DNA of 64,000 nucleotides from Pseudomonadales bacterium (GTDB taxonomy: Bacteria; Pseudomonadota; Gammaproteobacteria; Pseudomonadales; UBA7239), in NCBI GenBank assembly GCA_028280345.1, contig JANQLY010000016.1, forward strand, positions 1 through 64,000, read 5' to 3'. A program made the translations under genes and the position numbers. The notes beneath the pieces are model-generated. The model saw only the letters and a program-made list of their open reading frames with translations, made no database searches and had not been told where the DNA came from. Shown piece after piece: positions 36,025 to 45,865 of this stretch. The number at the start of each line of letters is the position of its first letter. Positions within the stretch are counted from its first letter, which is position 1.

Positions 36025-37839
36025 TTATCCCCCAAGGGCCATTTGATTCTCAACAGCGGGAGGTAATACTACTACAAATGTGGCCCCGATAGAGGTGTTA
36101 TTGTACACATTCAATGCGCCGCCATGGGCAAGCACAATCGAGTGGCTGATCGACAGCCCCATGCCCATACCTGAGCGCTTTGTGGTGAAAAAAGGTGTAA
36201 ATACGTGCATTAATGCCTCTTCAGAGAGCCCGGAGCCTTTATCCGATACCTTGATTTCTACCTGGCCATTGGCCGAAAGTGCTGTTTTTACCATCACTTT
36301 GGCGTAGTCTCGCGGGGTATCCTCCATCGCTTCAAGTGCATTGCGAATCAGATTGAGGATAACCTGCTGGATCTGAACCGGGTCTACCCGCAGTGGAGGC
36401 AGGCGTTCCTGTAAATCCAGCTCTACCGGGATATCGTATTTTCGAGCATCCACATCGGACAATTTGACCACTTCCCTGACCAACTGGTTGCATTGCAACA
36501 GTTCCATTCCGCTGTCGCTTTTGTTGACAAAACTGCGCAAACGCCGGATCACTTCGCCGGCACGCATGGCCTGGGTACCGATCCGATCGAGTGGCTCGGC
36601 AAATTCTGTTGCAGCAATCGAGGGTTGCTGCAGCATACGTTTACAAGCCTGGGCATAGGTGCTGATCGCTGCAAGCGGCTGGTTGATCTCGTGGGCAATA
36701 CCCGCAGCCATTTCCCCCATCGTGCTCAGCCTTGCGACGTGTGCCAAATGCTCGCGGGCTTCGGAAACCTCTTTCTCCGCCCTGCGCAACTCAATTTCGG
36801 CGCGACGCCGGTCGGTAATATCCAGCAGGGTCGCGAGAACAAAGCGACGATCCCCGACCCTGACAGCCTTGAGCATGACATCGATATCCACAAGGGTGCC
36901 ATCCTTGCGCAGACTCTGCCAGACAAAGTATTGGGGCACACCACGGCGAGCAAGTTCGAGGCGGTTTTTCGCCACTTCCGCCGATTTCAAGCCCTCCAGT
37001 TGGGGCTGTGGCGTGAAATCATCAATGGTACTGCCGATAATCTCATGCTTTTCATAACCGAGCAGGTGGGTAACCTGGTCGTTACACTCCTCAATATAGT
37101 CGCCGAGCACAAGTACCCCTTCATTCGCGCTTTCGAATAGCGTGCGATATTTCATCTCGTTTTCTTCCAGGCTCTGCACGAGTGGATTACCGATGCGGCG
37201 AAACAGCACCACACCCACACCTACGAGGATAAACGTTGCCACACCGGCAGAAATTCCCGTTACCACAAATGGGGTACGAATTTCATTGAGGTCAATTTTG
37301 GCGACAACCCCGAGGTTCATACCCTCCACTGGAGAATAAGCCGCCAGCACTCTATGGCCGCGATAGTCCTCTACAATCATATGTCCGGCGGTTTTATCAA
37401 CCAGAGCACGACGCATCGGCTCAAATGCCGGCTCACTCATGGCATAGGTTTGGGATGTCTGGCTATTGGCAAAACGGAATTCCTCAAGGAAGTGCATATC
37501 CCCACCATCCTTGTAGGCAAACAGCAATTCGGCGGTCTCGGTAATCGCTGGAATCTGTTCGATAGTAAAGCGGATATGCTCCTGAACGGCGAGACTCGGC
37601 GCAGCACCGATGCCCTGTTCACTGGTGCGCTGTGCAACCGCCTCAATTAAACTCGCCTGGGTTTCAGCATAGCTGCGCATCAGGCGTTTGTTGCCTTCGG
37701 AGGTGGTAACAAACAACGACATGATCGTCACCCCGCCGACAATAAGAATCGCGCCTGTCATTACGAGAATGAGCAGGAGAATACGTGAGCGGTTTTTAAA
37801 GCGCTCCGGAATACGAAATGAGAACGATTTCAGTGGCAT
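36025..37839 (-). CDS. Membrane sensor histidine kinase with PAS domain (FixL/DctB-like)
   Basis: The 604-residue protein has transmembrane helix 1 at about 20-42, a periplasmic sensor region of about 145 residues, and transmembrane helix 2 at about 192-212 (TGISAGVATFILVGVGVVLF). A cytoplasmic PAS domain with PAC motif (about 225-345, MKYRTLFESANEGVLVLGD) follows. Then come HisKA with phospho-acceptor His383 in GIAHEINQPLAAIS, and HATPase_c with NLIRNALEAM, DKGSGLSEE and the G-box GMGMGLSIS. The domain plan matches kinases that phosphorylate FixJ-type regulators, and such a gene lies next downstream. The signal cannot be read from sequence; no heme-binding PAS feature was identified. Confidence 0.92.
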   Translation of the reverse strand: MPLKSFSFRIPERFKNRSRILLLILVMTGAILIVGGVTIMSLFVTTSEGNKRLMRSYAETQASLIEAVAQRTSEQGIGAAPSLAVQEHIRFTIEQIPAITETAELLFAYKDGGDMHFLEEFRFANSQTSQTYAMSEPAFEPMRRALVDKTAGHMIVEDYRGHRVLAAYSPVEGMNLGVVAKIDLNEIRTPFVVTGISAGVATFILVGVGVVLFRRIGNPLVQSLEENEMKYRTLFESANEGVLVLGDYIEECNDQVTHLLGYEKHEIIGSTIDDFTPQPQLEGLKSAEVAKNRLELARRGVPQYFVWQSLRKDGTLVDIDVMLKAVRVGDRRFVLATLLDITDRRRAEIELRRAEKEVSEAREHLAHVARLSTMGEMAAGIAHEINQPLAAISTYAQACKRMLQQPSIAATEFAEPLDRIGTQAMRAGEVIRRLRSFVNKSDSGMELLQCNQLVREVVKLSDVDARKYDIPVELDLQERLPPLRVDPVQIQQVILNLIRNALEAMEDTPRDYAKVMVKTALSANGQVEIKVSDKGSGLSEEALMHVFTPFFTTKRSGMGMGLSISHSIVLAHGGALNVYNNTSIGATFVVVLPPAVENQMALGG

Positions 37840-37940
37840 GGGTACATGATCATTAAAACCCCGACCGGAGTCAACGTCATAAGTGTGTAAAGTGTTGGCA
37901 CCCTGTCTTTGAAATCAGAGCGTATAAAGCCTGGGAGCTG

Positions 37941-37967
37941 TTGCGCTTTGCTATATCCTTTTATAAT
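37941..37967 (+). promoter_or_regulatory. Candidate promoter of murI
   Basis: TATAAT at 37962-37967 with TTGCGC at 37941-37946, spacing 15 bp. It would place the start of transcription about 20 bases before the murI ATG. The spacing is short, so the -35 element is uncertain. Confidence 0.4.
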
Positions 37968-37993
37968 AGGCATTTTTACAGTTGCACCACTGC

Positions 37994-38782
37994 ATGGCGA
38001 AAATTCTGATTTTTGACTCCGGTTTTGGCGGGCTCAGCATACTGCGCGAAATCCGACACAGTTGCCCCGCCTGCGAACTGATTTATTGCTCGGATAACCG
38101 GGGTTTCCCCTATGGCACTAAAACTGAAAACGAGGTGATTGCGCGGGTCAGTGAGGTATTGCTGCCTCTTGTAGAGCAAGAAGCGGCAGATATTGTTGTG
38201 ATCGCCTGTAATACCGCAAGCACAGTAGCTCTACCTGTGATCCGTAACCGTATTTCCGAACCGGTTGTTGGCGTTGTACCTGCCATCAAGCCCGCAGCAC
38301 AAATCAGCAAGACTGATAGCGTTGGCTTGCTTGCCACACCAGGCACGGTGAAAAGAGACTATACCCAACAGCTAATAGAACAATTTGGCAATGGGAAAGA
38401 ATGGCTAAAGGTAGGCAGTTCGGAACTGGTGGAAATCGCCGAACAAAAAATGTATGGCCAGACGGTAGATCCTGCCGCGTTACAGGGCATACTCAAACCA
38501 TTTGCCGAGGGAAAAATAGATACGATTGTGCTCGCCTGTACACATTTTCCTCTACTTGCGACAGAACTACAGAAGGCCCTGCCTGATATCGAACATTGGG
38601 TGGATTCCGGTGCGGCAATTGCACGACGTGTACAGTTCTGGCTTGATGAACTCGGACTTGAGCTTAATAAAGATATCTCATCACACAAGATGGTTTTTAC
38701 AGTAGAGCCTGTTCATCGTAAAGCACTTGACGTATTTCTACAGAGTGAAAAGTTAACTACCGTTGAAATATTTGAGACTTAA
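37994..38782 (+). CDS. murI: Glutamate racemase
   Basis: The enzyme makes D-glutamate for peptidoglycan. From ATG 37994 it has 262 residues and the family motifs FDSGFGGLS (Asp8, Ser9), Cys72 in ACNTAS and Cys182 in LACTHFPLL; these two cysteines are the acid/base pair. A TTG twelve bases upstream would add MHHC and is unlikely. No clear Shine-Dalgarno is present. The gene is divergent from the histidine kinase and followed by a hairpin shared with the convergent comEA-like gene. Confidence 0.95.
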   Translation: MAKILIFDSGFGGLSILREIRHSCPACELIYCSDNRGFPYGTKTENEVIARVSEVLLPLVEQEAADIVVIACNTASTVALPVIRNRISEPVVGVVPAIKPAAQISKTDSVGLLATPGTVKRDYTQQLIEQFGNGKEWLKVGSSELVEIAEQKMYGQTVDPAALQGILKPFAEGKIDTIVLACTHFPLLATELQKALPDIEHWVDSGAAIARRVQFWLDELGLELNKDISSHKMVFTVEPVHRKALDVFLQSEKLTTVEIFET

Positions 38783-38789
38783 ATAAAAA

Positions 38790-38820
38790 CGGCGGGATAT
38801 CAGATACTATCCCGCCGCTT
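38790..38820. terminator. Hairpin terminator between murI and the comEA-like gene
   Basis: GGCGGGATA (38791-38799) pairs with TATCCCGCC (38808-38816) around an eight-base loop. On the minus strand it is followed by a TTTTTATTT run, so it is a strong terminator for the comEA-like gene. It may also stop murI transcription, though the plus-strand T-tract is short. Confidence 0.8.
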
Positions 38821-38848
38821 TCAATAGTTGTATGACTTTATAAAAGCC

Positions 38849-39181
38849 CTACTGTGCCACTATGTGATTGCGGTTTTTATCGACGGTTTTACTGCCAATA
38901 CCTTTCACATTCGCCAGCTCATCAACACTGCTAAACTTGCCGTAGGTATCGCGATAGGCAATGATTTCGTGTGCCTTTTTCAAACCCACACCATTGAGTA
39001 TATCCGCGAGTTCCTCGGCATTTGCAGTATTAATATTAATTACACTCTCTGCCAAAGACGACATATCACCGTCGACACCAGCGTCAGAATCGGCAAAGAC
39101 TCCAGGTACTGTTGCGAAAGCGAGCATCAGTGAGCAGAAAAATGCGGCGAGTAAGTGGTTAAGCGATTGAGTTCCTTTCAT
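38849..39181 (-). CDS. ComEA-like helix-hairpin-helix protein, exported
   Basis: The 110-residue protein has a signal peptide ending near VFA (about residue 30), a short acidic linker, and a ComEA-type double helix-hairpin-helix domain (VININTANAEELADIL, GVGLKKAHEIIAYR, FSSVDELANVKGIGSKTVDKN). Such proteins bind DNA in the periplasm and support DNA uptake in competent bacteria; E. coli YbaV-like homologues are also of this size. A strong AGGAG lies before the start. Confidence 0.9.
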   Translation of the reverse strand: MKGTQSLNHLLAAFFCSLMLAFATVPGVFADSDAGVDGDMSSLAESVININTANAEELADILNGVGLKKAHEIIAYRDTYGKFSSVDELANVKGIGSKTVDKNRNHIVAQ

Positions 39182-39335
39182 AATAAATCTCCTTTAAATC
39201 ATCCATGTTGTTTAACAATCTTTACTGGTTACATAACGAGTAAGGCCCGCTTAACGACTGCCTGTCTGTTCAGGGGCGTTGATTGTTGAAATGCAGTGTA
39301 GGAAAAATGAGGTGAGGTGTCTGTACGCCTGAACG

Positions 39336-40040
39336 TCAAAGTTTGTCAGCAATGCTTTCATTAATTGTCAGCAATGTCTTACGTGGTTCATCGGCGCCAG
39401 TAATCGGGCGGCCAATTACAAGGTAGCTGGCCCCAAGCGATAGTGCTTCGGGTGGTGTGACAATCCGTTTCTGATCACCGGCTGCTACGCCAGGCGGCCG
39501 AATGCCCGGTGTTACCAGCAAAAAGTCTTTGCTAACCTGTTCTCGCAGCATCTTTGCTTCTGCGGCAGAGCATACTACACCGTCAAGACCATTCTGTTCG
39601 GCAAGCAAGGCAAGCGCAGCCACCTGTTCTTCAAGCTTGCGATCTATACCGATTTCGTCAATATTCTGTTGGTTCATTGAGGTCAGTACTGTGACGGCAG
39701 TTAATAGTGGCTTATTGGCTTCTTTTTCCAGCGCCTCACGCGCTGCCGTTAGCATCTCGGATCCACCACTTGCATGTACATTGACCATCCAGACACCGAG
39801 TTTTGCCGCTGCCTGTACAGCTGCAGCAACAGTATTTGGAATATCGTGAAATTTAAGATCGAGAAATACTTTGTAATCTTTTGCTACAAGTTCTCGCACC
39901 AGCTCGGGTCCCGTACTGGTAAACAGTTGTTTACCAACCTTAAGGCCACATAATTCAGGGCTCAGCTCATCAGCCAGCTGTAAAGCACGCTCTGCCGAAG
40001 CAAAATCCAGTGCGACAAAGACCTTCGGTGTTACACTCAC
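39336..40040 (-). CDS. pyrF: Orotidine 5'-phosphate decarboxylase
   Basis: This catalyses the last step of UMP synthesis. The 234-residue length is normal. Motifs: [28 protein letters not shown] with the catalytic Asp-Lys-Asp set, [17 protein letters not shown] and YLVIGRPIT. It starts three bases after the lapB stop, so it is the end of a lapA-lapB-pyrF operon, an order also known from E. coli and Pseudomonas. Confidence 0.97.
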   Translation of the reverse strand: MSVTPKVFVALDFASAERALQLADELSPELCGLKVGKQLFTSTGPELVRELVAKDYKVFLDLKFHDIPNTVAAAVQAAAKLGVWMVNVHASGGSEMLTAAREALEKEANKPLLTAVTVLTSMNQQNIDEIGIDRKLEEQVAALALLAEQNGLDGVVCSAAEAKMLREQVSKDFLLVTPGIRPPGVAAGDQKRIVTPPEALSLGASYLVIGRPITGADEPRKTLLTINESIADKL

Positions 40041-40043
40041 AGC

Positions 40044-41252
40044 CTACTCCCCTTCCACACCCTGAATCAGATTAACACTTCCCCAACTTTTACAACTTGG
40101 GCACAGCCAATGCAGTTTTTTTCCAGAAAAACCACAGTTATTGCAACGATAGGACGGCTTAATAGAGATCAGTCGATCTACCAGCTGCTTTAGCAGTGTC
40201 AGGTTTTCCCGTGCACGCCCACTTGTATGTGGCTCGTGCATTTCAATAAAGTGACTAAGGCCACGAATCGAGGGGCGACGTGTCAACTCATTACCAACAA
40301 AGCGCACAGCAGCTTCGTAGCCTTCTACCTGGTGAATACTGTCAGCCATTTGCAGCATAACAGAAACACTGTCGGTCTCGCTGAGGCACTGCTTAAGAAA
40401 CTTCTGGTAACCTTTGAAATCACCCAGTTGCTGATAACATCTCGCCAGCAGGTTGAGTGCTTCGGGAATGAACTTTCTATTTTGCTGTGGGATGCGTTTG
40501 AGTATTTTGACGGCATCACGATAACGGCCTTTTTCAATTTGCAGGCGCCCCCAAATCAGTGATGCCCGCACGCAGGATTTGTCATAGCCAAATGCCTGCT
40601 TGATCCAACGCCTGGCAGTAAGATAATCACGCTGTTCAAATGCAGCTTCAGCGAGTTCACAGCAGAAATGCGATTGGGCAATCAATGTGTCAATATCTTT
40701 GCTGCTCGCGAGCGGTAGCAAGCGACGACGCAACAGATTGGCAGCGTGAATAGCTTTTTCCCACTCTTTTTCATCACGATAAATCTCCACGAGCAATAGC
40801 AGGCATTCACGGCGACAAGCAGAATTCATTTCCACCATTTCTTGTAGCAGGTTTTCAGCGCGATCCAGCAAACCGGCAGAATGATAGTCGCGCGCGAGTT
40901 CCAGTTGGGCAAGGTGCTTGACCTCTTCACCGAGTCCTGTCGTGGATAGAATATTCTGGTGAATACGCACAGCCCGATCCACTTCTCCCTTGCGACGTAA
41001 CAGATTCCCCAAAGTGATATGGGTTTCAAGGGTATCAGCATTAACATCAAGCACATCGAGAAAGATGTCCACAGCCTTGTCAGGCTCATCGGTCATCAGA
41101 TAATTGATGCCTTTAAGATAACGTGGCACAGATTCCGGACGGCTTTCTTCTGTTTCTGCCTGCTGTTGTTTGTGCATGGAGTGGCGACCGAGGTACCAGC
41201 CAATGGCGACCGCAAGAACAAACAGAACAAGTAACAGGAATGAAGGATCCAT
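40044..41252 (-). CDS. lapB: Lipopolysaccharide assembly protein B
   Basis: The 402-residue protein has an N-terminal membrane helix (LLLVLFVLAVAIGWYLG), about nine TPR units, and a C-terminal rubredoxin-type metal knuckle CNNCGFSGKKLHWLCPSCKSW with four cysteines. LapB (YciM) faces the cytoplasm and works with FtsH and YejM to set LpxC levels and thus LPS synthesis. It overlaps or nearly touches lapA and pyrF (gaps of 4 and 3 bp), indicating one operon. Confidence 0.95.
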   Translation of the reverse strand: MDPSFLLLVLFVLAVAIGWYLGRHSMHKQQQAETEESRPESVPRYLKGINYLMTDEPDKAVDIFLDVLDVNADTLETHITLGNLLRRKGEVDRAVRIHQNILSTTGLGEEVKHLAQLELARDYHSAGLLDRAENLLQEMVEMNSACRRECLLLLVEIYRDEKEWEKAIHAANLLRRRLLPLASSKDIDTLIAQSHFCCELAEAAFEQRDYLTARRWIKQAFGYDKSCVRASLIWGRLQIEKGRYRDAVKILKRIPQQNRKFIPEALNLLARCYQQLGDFKGYQKFLKQCLSETDSVSVMLQMADSIHQVEGYEAAVRFVGNELTRRPSIRGLSHFIEMHEPHTSGRARENLTLLKQLVDRLISIKPSYRCNNCGFSGKKLHWLCPSCKSWGSVNLIQGVEGE

Positions 41253-41256
41253 ATTG

Positions 41257-41529
41257 TCAGCCGCCCCCCTGCTTTTTCGTATCCACCTGTTTTTGCAAAC
41301 GATGGACTTTCATCATCAGGAAAGACATCGCCACTACATTTACCAGCAAGCCAAGCAAGATACCACAAGCAAAGGTAGCCACAATCCATAGACCCAGTGG
41401 CTGCTGTGGCAGGCTAAAGCCGAACAACACCAGAGCCACTGGCTCACTGTTATCGGAATAGAGCCAAAAGCCCAACAACATCGAGACAAGGATGAATGCG
41501 ATAAGCAACAGAGTTTTAAATGCTTTCAT
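41257..41529 (-). CDS. lapA: Lipopolysaccharide assembly protein A domain protein
   Basis: The 90-residue protein has two membrane helices (about 6-24 and 43-66) with the LapA-domain motif around NVVAMSFLMMKVHRLQKQV. It is normally co-encoded with LapB, as here. It starts after the ihfB terminator, so it probably has its own promoter. Confidence 0.9.
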   Translation of the reverse strand: MKAFKTLLLIAFILVSMLLGFWLYSDNSEPVALVLFGFSLPQQPLGLWIVATFACGILLGLLVNVVAMSFLMMKVHRLQKQVDTKKQGGG

Positions 41530-41577
41530 AAATCCACAACCATCAATTTATAACGGCAGCATGACTGCCATTTTGGC

Positions 41578-41615
41578 AAAAAAAACGGCGTAGCCACAAT
41601 GACTACACCGTTTTA
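41578..41615 (-). terminator. Rho-independent terminator after ihfB
   Basis: On the minus strand ACGGTGTAG pairs with CTACGCCGT (plus positions 41603-41611 and 41585-41593, one G-T wobble) and is followed by eight Ts. It separates ihfB from lapA. Confidence 0.85.
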
Positions 41616-41644
41616 TTTTCGTTTATTAATTGGCAACTCCGCGA

Positions 41645-41959
41645 TTAAACGCTTGTTTCGGTGCTCGCACCCAGACTTTCGTTTACTCGCTCACGCAAAT
41701 CCTTACCTGGTTTGAAGTGCGGCACATACTTGCCCGTTAACTCCACTGTGTGGCCGGTTTTGGGGTTGCGACCCACACGCGGCGCACGGTAGTGTAAGGA
41801 GAAACTGCCAAAACCACGGATTTCTATACGTTCGCCCCGTGCAAGGACTTCTGACATATGATCCAGTATGGTTTTGACTGCCAACTCTACATCTTTCGCT
41901 GGCAGTTGTTCCTGTTTTGCAGAGATACGCTCAATTAATTCAGATTTAGTCAAAGCCAA
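41645..41959 (-). CDS. ihfB: Integration host factor subunit beta
   Basis: The 104-residue DNA-bending protein of the HU/IHF family has [10 protein letters not shown], the arm sequence [21 protein letters not shown] and the end [16 protein letters not shown]. The Pro in the NPKTG arm tip intercalates into DNA. IHF affects replication, recombination and promoter looping. The position directly after rpsA is conserved in gammaproteobacteria. Confidence 0.97.
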   Translation of the reverse strand: MALTKSELIERISAKQEQLPAKDVELAVKTILDHMSEVLARGERIEIRGFGSFSLHYRAPRVGRNPKTGHTVELTGKYVPHFKPGKDLRERVNESLGASTETSV

Positions 41960-42015
41960 TTTGCTATCCTTTATTAACTTGTCTAACCCCTAACAACCAA
42001 TTCAGTTTCAGTCTC

Positions 42016-43689
42016 CTACTTCTCCATCTGTGCCTTGATAAGGTCACCGATTGTGGCAGGCTGAACCTGTTCAGCTTCTTTGTTTTTGTGCTCTTTAATT
42101 GCCTCTTTCTCTTCAGCAGCATCTTTTGCCTTGATAGAAAGACCAATCTGGCGATTCTTGCGATCAACACTAACGATTTTCGCTTCTACTTCATCACCTT
42201 CTTTAAGCACATTGCGGATATCTTCCACTTTCTCACGGCTAACGTCAGAAGCTTTTAATACACCTTCAACATCTTCCGCGAGGGTAATCACTGCAGCTTT
42301 AGCATCCAGTGACGTTACCTTACCTGTTACGATAGCACCTTTCTCATTCGCTGTGGCGTAGTTTGAGAAAGGATCGTCCTGTAACTGCTTGATACCGAGG
42401 GAAATACGCTCTCGTTCCGGATCAACCGCAAGAATAACGGTTTCAACTTCATCACCTTTCTTGTAGTTGCGTACAGCATCTTCACCACTTTCCTGCCACG
42501 ACAGATCAGACAGGTGAATCAGGCCATCAATGTTACCGTCGAGGCCAATGAAGATACCAAAGTCAGTAATGGATTTGATTTTGCCGGAAATCTTGTCACC
42601 TTTGCTGTGATCCTTGGCAAACTGATCCCAGGGGTTACCGTGGCACTGCTTGATACCGAGGGAAATACGGCGACGCTCCTCGTCAACGTCGAGGATCATT
42701 ACCTCGATCTCATCGCCAAGCTGTACCACTTTGGACGGATGAATATTCTTGTTGGTCCAGTCCATTTCAGAAACGTGAACAAGACCTTCAATGCCATCTT
42801 CAAGCTCAGCAAAACAGCCGTAATCAGTAAGATTGGTAACCGTTGCCTTGACTTTGGTGTTCTCCGGATAGCGCTGTTTGATTTCAGCCCATGGATCATC
42901 GCCAAGTTGTTTCATGCCAAGAGATACACGGTTCTTTTCTTTATCGAACTTGAGAACCTTCACATCGATTTCGTCACCAACGGCAACGACTTCGCTCGGG
43001 TGTTTGATACGCTTCCATACCATGTCGGTAATATGTAACAGGCCGTCAACACCACCGAGGTCAACAAACGCACCGTAGTCGGTAAGGTTTTTAACAATAC
43101 CTTTAACTTCAGAGCCTTCTTGCAGATTCGCGAGCAGTTCTTCACGCTCTGCGCTGTTGGCTTCTTCCATCACAGCACGACGGGAAACAACAATATTGTT
43201 GCGTTTCTGGTCGAGCTTGATCACTTTAAATTCGAGTTCCTTGCCTTCAAGATGCGTGGTTTCACGCAGCGGGCGCACATCTACCAGTGAGCCAGGCAGG
43301 AAAGCGCGGATGCCCTGAACATCAACAGTAAAGCCACCTTTGACTTTGCCGTTAATCACACCCATCACTGTTTCTTCTGTTTCGTTTGCTGCTTCAAGGC
43401 GCTTCCAGGCTTCGGAGCGGCGTGCTTTCTCGCGAGAAAGTCGGGTTTCACCCAGACCATCTTCCACAGTTTCAAGTGTAACCTGCACTTCATCGCCAAC
43501 TTGAGCGCTGAACTCGCCGGTTTCATCAAGGAACTGGTTTTTTGGGATAACCCCTTCGGATTTCAGACCAGCGTGAACTGTCACCCAGTCGTTGTCGATG
43601 TCGATAATCACACCGGTGACGATTGCACCTGGTGTCATTTCAACGGTTTTTAAACTTTCTTCAAATAATTCAGCGAAACTCTCGCTCAT
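42016..43689 (-). CDS. rpsA: 30S ribosomal protein S1
   Basis: From ATG 43689 (AGGTGG five bases upstream) the product is 557 residues, the size of the six-domain S1 of gammaproteobacteria. Six OB-fold S1 motifs follow in order, with typical sequences [86 protein letters not shown] and [10 protein letters not shown]1 binds mRNA leaders on the 30S subunit. The upstream GTG at 43698 is not used. The leader has two hairpins, as expected for S1 autoregulation. Confidence 0.98.
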   Translation of the reverse strand: MSESFAELFEESLKTVEMTPGAIVTGVIIDIDNDWVTVHAGLKSEGVIPKNQFLDETGEFSAQVGDEVQVTLETVEDGLGETRLSREKARRSEAWKRLEAANETEETVMGVINGKVKGGFTVDVQGIRAFLPGSLVDVRPLRETTHLEGKELEFKVIKLDQKRNNIVVSRRAVMEEANSAEREELLANLQEGSEVKGIVKNLTDYGAFVDLGGVDGLLHITDMVWKRIKHPSEVVAVGDEIDVKVLKFDKEKNRVSLGMKQLGDDPWAEIKQRYPENTKVKATVTNLTDYGCFAELEDGIEGLVHVSEMDWTNKNIHPSKVVQLGDEIEVMILDVDEERRRISLGIKQCHGNPWDQFAKDHSKGDKISGKIKSITDFGIFIGLDGNIDGLIHLSDLSWQESGEDAVRNYKKGDEVETVILAVDPERERISLGIKQLQDDPFSNYATANEKGAIVTGKVTSLDAKAAVITLAEDVEGVLKASDVSREKVEDIRNVLKEGDEVEAKIVSVDRKNRQIGLSIKAKDAAEEKEAIKEHKNKEAEQVQPATIGDLIKAQMEK

Positions 43690-43709
43690 AGATACCACCT
43701 GTCTTTCAT

Positions 43710-43781
43710 CCGTACCCCAGCCTGTACGGTCCAGTGAGTCAATGAGCGCCTGCCAATCTGTGCTGGTTGTGATCGACCAGC
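43710..43781 (-). promoter_or_regulatory. Structured rpsA leader with two hairpins
   Basis: On the minus strand GCTGGT/ACCAGC (43762-43767 with 43776-43781) and CCGTAC/GTACGG (43710-43715 with 43724-43729) form two six-bp stems, each with an eight-base loop, upstream of the Shine-Dalgarno. In E. coli the rpsA leader forms serial hairpins through which S1 represses its own translation. The same function here is inferred from position and shape. Confidence 0.6.
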
Positions 43782-43805
43782 GCCCGGTTCAAAAAATGTG
43801 TCTAC

Positions 43806-44498
43806 TCAAACAGAAATACCCATGGCACAAATGTGGGCGAGAATCGCCGCTTCAACATCCTTGATGGTCATCGATGTACTATCGATTAACAGTGCCCCCT
43901 CTGCCTGTTTCAGCGGTGCCACAGAACGCTGTGAATCGCGTTCGTCGCGGGCTTTTATCTCCGCCAAAAGGGCGCGCAGATTAACACTTTCCCCCTTATT
44001 TATCAACTGCTTATAGCGCCTTTCTGCCCTTTCTTCTGCGCTGGCGGTAAGGAAGATTTTTGCCTGCGCGTCAGGGAAAACGACTGTGCCCATATCGCGC
44101 CCATCGGCCACGAGGCCTGGTTTTTTACGCATTGCCCGCTGGCGCCTGAGCAAGGCCTGCCGCACGGCGGGTTTAGCCGCCACTCGGGAAGCATACATGC
44201 CGGAGGTTTCGAGACGCAATTCATCGCTCACATCACGGCTCGCGAGCAGAATATCCAGAGTGCGATCCGGTGTTTTGGCAGGGTTAAACTCAATATCGAG
44301 GCTCTCCGCGAGCTGTGCCAGCGCCGTTTCATCATCAAGGGAAATGCCCCCGGCAACGGCGGCAATACCCACGAGGCGGTATAGCGCACCACTGTCGAGC
44401 AAGTGAAAGCCTAATTGGCCTGCTATTGACGCCGCAATGGTCCCCTTGCCGGAGCCACTCGGGCCATCAATCGTAATAACCGGAACCGTATCCGACAC
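43806..44498 (-). CDS. cmk: Cytidylate kinase
   Basis: It phosphorylates CMP and dCMP. The 230-residue length is normal. Motifs: P-loop ITIDGPSGSGKGTIA at the N-terminus, LLDSGALYR, VADGRDMGTVVFP with the conserved Arg-Asp, and KIFLTASAEERAERR. It starts three bases after aroA ends and is followed by rpsA, the conserved cmk-rpsA order. Confidence 0.97.
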   Translation of the reverse strand: MSDTVPVITIDGPSGSGKGTIAASIAGQLGFHLLDSGALYRLVGIAAVAGGISLDDETALAQLAESLDIEFNPAKTPDRTLDILLASRDVSDELRLETSGMYASRVAAKPAVRQALLRRQRAMRKKPGLVADGRDMGTVVFPDAQAKIFLTASAEERAERRYKQLINKGESVNLRALLAEIKARDERDSQRSVAPLKQAEGALLIDSTSMTIKDVEAAILAHICAMGISV

Positions 44499-44501
44499 AG
44501 C

Positions 44502-45827
44502 TCAGGCACCTTTTTCAAGACTGATATCAAAACCTGTTTGATTGGCGAGTTCGACGAAATTCGGGAATGATGTCGCCACATTTTCGCAGTTTTCTATTAT
44601 TATCGGCGCATTTGCTCGAAGTGAAGCGACACTGAAAGACATCGAAATACGGTGATCATCACAACTGTACACCGTACCTCCGGTAAGCTCACCACCCTCG
44701 ATCACCATACCATCCGGGGTTGGCTCAGCGCGAATACCCAGTACTTGCAAGCCATCAGCCATCACCTGGATACGATCACTCTCTTTTACACGCAATTCTT
44801 CTGCACCGCGCAGGGTGGTTGTCCCCTCCGCGCAGGCAGCAGCAACAAACAGCACCGGAAACTCATCAATCGCCAGCGGCACAACCTCTGCAGGAATTTC
44901 AATGCCTTTTAGCGGGCTGTAGCGCACCCGAATATCCCCCACCGGCTCTCCGCCAATCTCACGGCGATTAAGAATTTCAATATCGGCTCCCATGCTCGAC
45001 AAAATGGTAATCACCCCGATACGGGTCGGATTCAGGCCCACATGGGTCAACAGTAAATCTGAACCTGGCGTAATAGATGCCGCCACGAGAAAAAATGCCG
45101 CCGAAGAAATATCTGCGGGCACATCTATATCGGCTGCCATTAGCTTGCCACCACCTTGCAATGTGACCCGATTGCCATCTGATACCACGTTGTAGCCAAA
45201 ACCACGCAGCATACGCTCGGTGTGATCGCGGGTTACAGCCGGTTCAGTAATCGAGGTTTCTCCCTCAGCGTAGAGGCCCGCGAGTAAAACACAGGATTTA
45301 ACCTGGGCACTGGCCATCGGCAGGTCATAATGAATGCCTTTCAGGGTAGATTCACCTTTGATCCTGAGCGGAGGGCAACCATCATTACTGTCAATTTGTG
45401 CACCCATTTGCTGTAATGGATTTACAACACGCCCCATCGGCCTTTTGCTTAGCGAGGCATCTCCGACAAGTGTCGTGTCAAAATTCTGCCCGGCGAGCAA
45501 GCCCGACATCAATCTGATCGAGGTGCCGGAATTGCCAAGATCAAGTTCTCCAGTCGGTGCCTGCAAACCCTGCATGCCAACTCCGTGAATTGTCACTTCA
45601 CCACTGCTCGTGGGCCCCTCAATATCGACCCCCATCGCGCGGAATGCATTTAATGTCGCCAGACTGTCAGCGCCTTGCAGAAAACCGCTGACATGTGTTG
45701 TGCCCTCGGCAAGTGCGCCAAACATAATCGAGCGATGGGAAATGGATTTATCGCCAGGCACACGTATTTCTCCGCAAATATCAGCAGCGGGTTTGGCAAT
45801 AAAACGCAAGGATTGAGTATCTGACAA
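44502..45827 (-). CDS. aroA: 3-phosphoshikimate 1-carboxyvinyltransferase (EPSP synthase)
   Basis: This is the sixth step of the shikimate pathway. The 441-residue protein has the N-terminal signature GDKSISHRSIMFGALAEGTT, then LDLGNSGTSIRLMSGLLAGQ, SLSKRPM and the late RVKESDR-like motif (ELRVKESDRIQVMADGL). The Gly-rich LGNSGTS context belongs to the Pseudomonas type; classification as class I or II needs alignment. It is a separate gene 38 bp after tyrA, whereas in Pseudomonas the two are often fused. Confidence 0.97.
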   Translation of the reverse strand: MSDTQSLRFIAKPAADICGEIRVPGDKSISHRSIMFGALAEGTTHVSGFLQGADSLATLNAFRAMGVDIEGPTSSGEVTIHGVGMQGLQAPTGELDLGNSGTSIRLMSGLLAGQNFDTTLVGDASLSKRPMGRVVNPLQQMGAQIDSNDGCPPLRIKGESTLKGIHYDLPMASAQVKSCVLLAGLYAEGETSITEPAVTRDHTERMLRGFGYNVVSDGNRVTLQGGGKLMAADIDVPADISSAAFFLVAASITPGSDLLLTHVGLNPTRIGVITILSSMGADIEILNRREIGGEPVGDIRVRYSPLKGIEIPAEVVPLAIDEFPVLFVAAACAEGTTTLRGAEELRVKESDRIQVMADGLQVLGIRAEPTPDGMVIEGGELTGGTVYSCDDHRISMSFSVASLRANAPIIIENCENVATSFPNFVELANQTGFDISLEKGA

Positions 45828-45865
45828 GGTATTTAAACTCCGACTCTGTTATCCGGTATAAGCTA

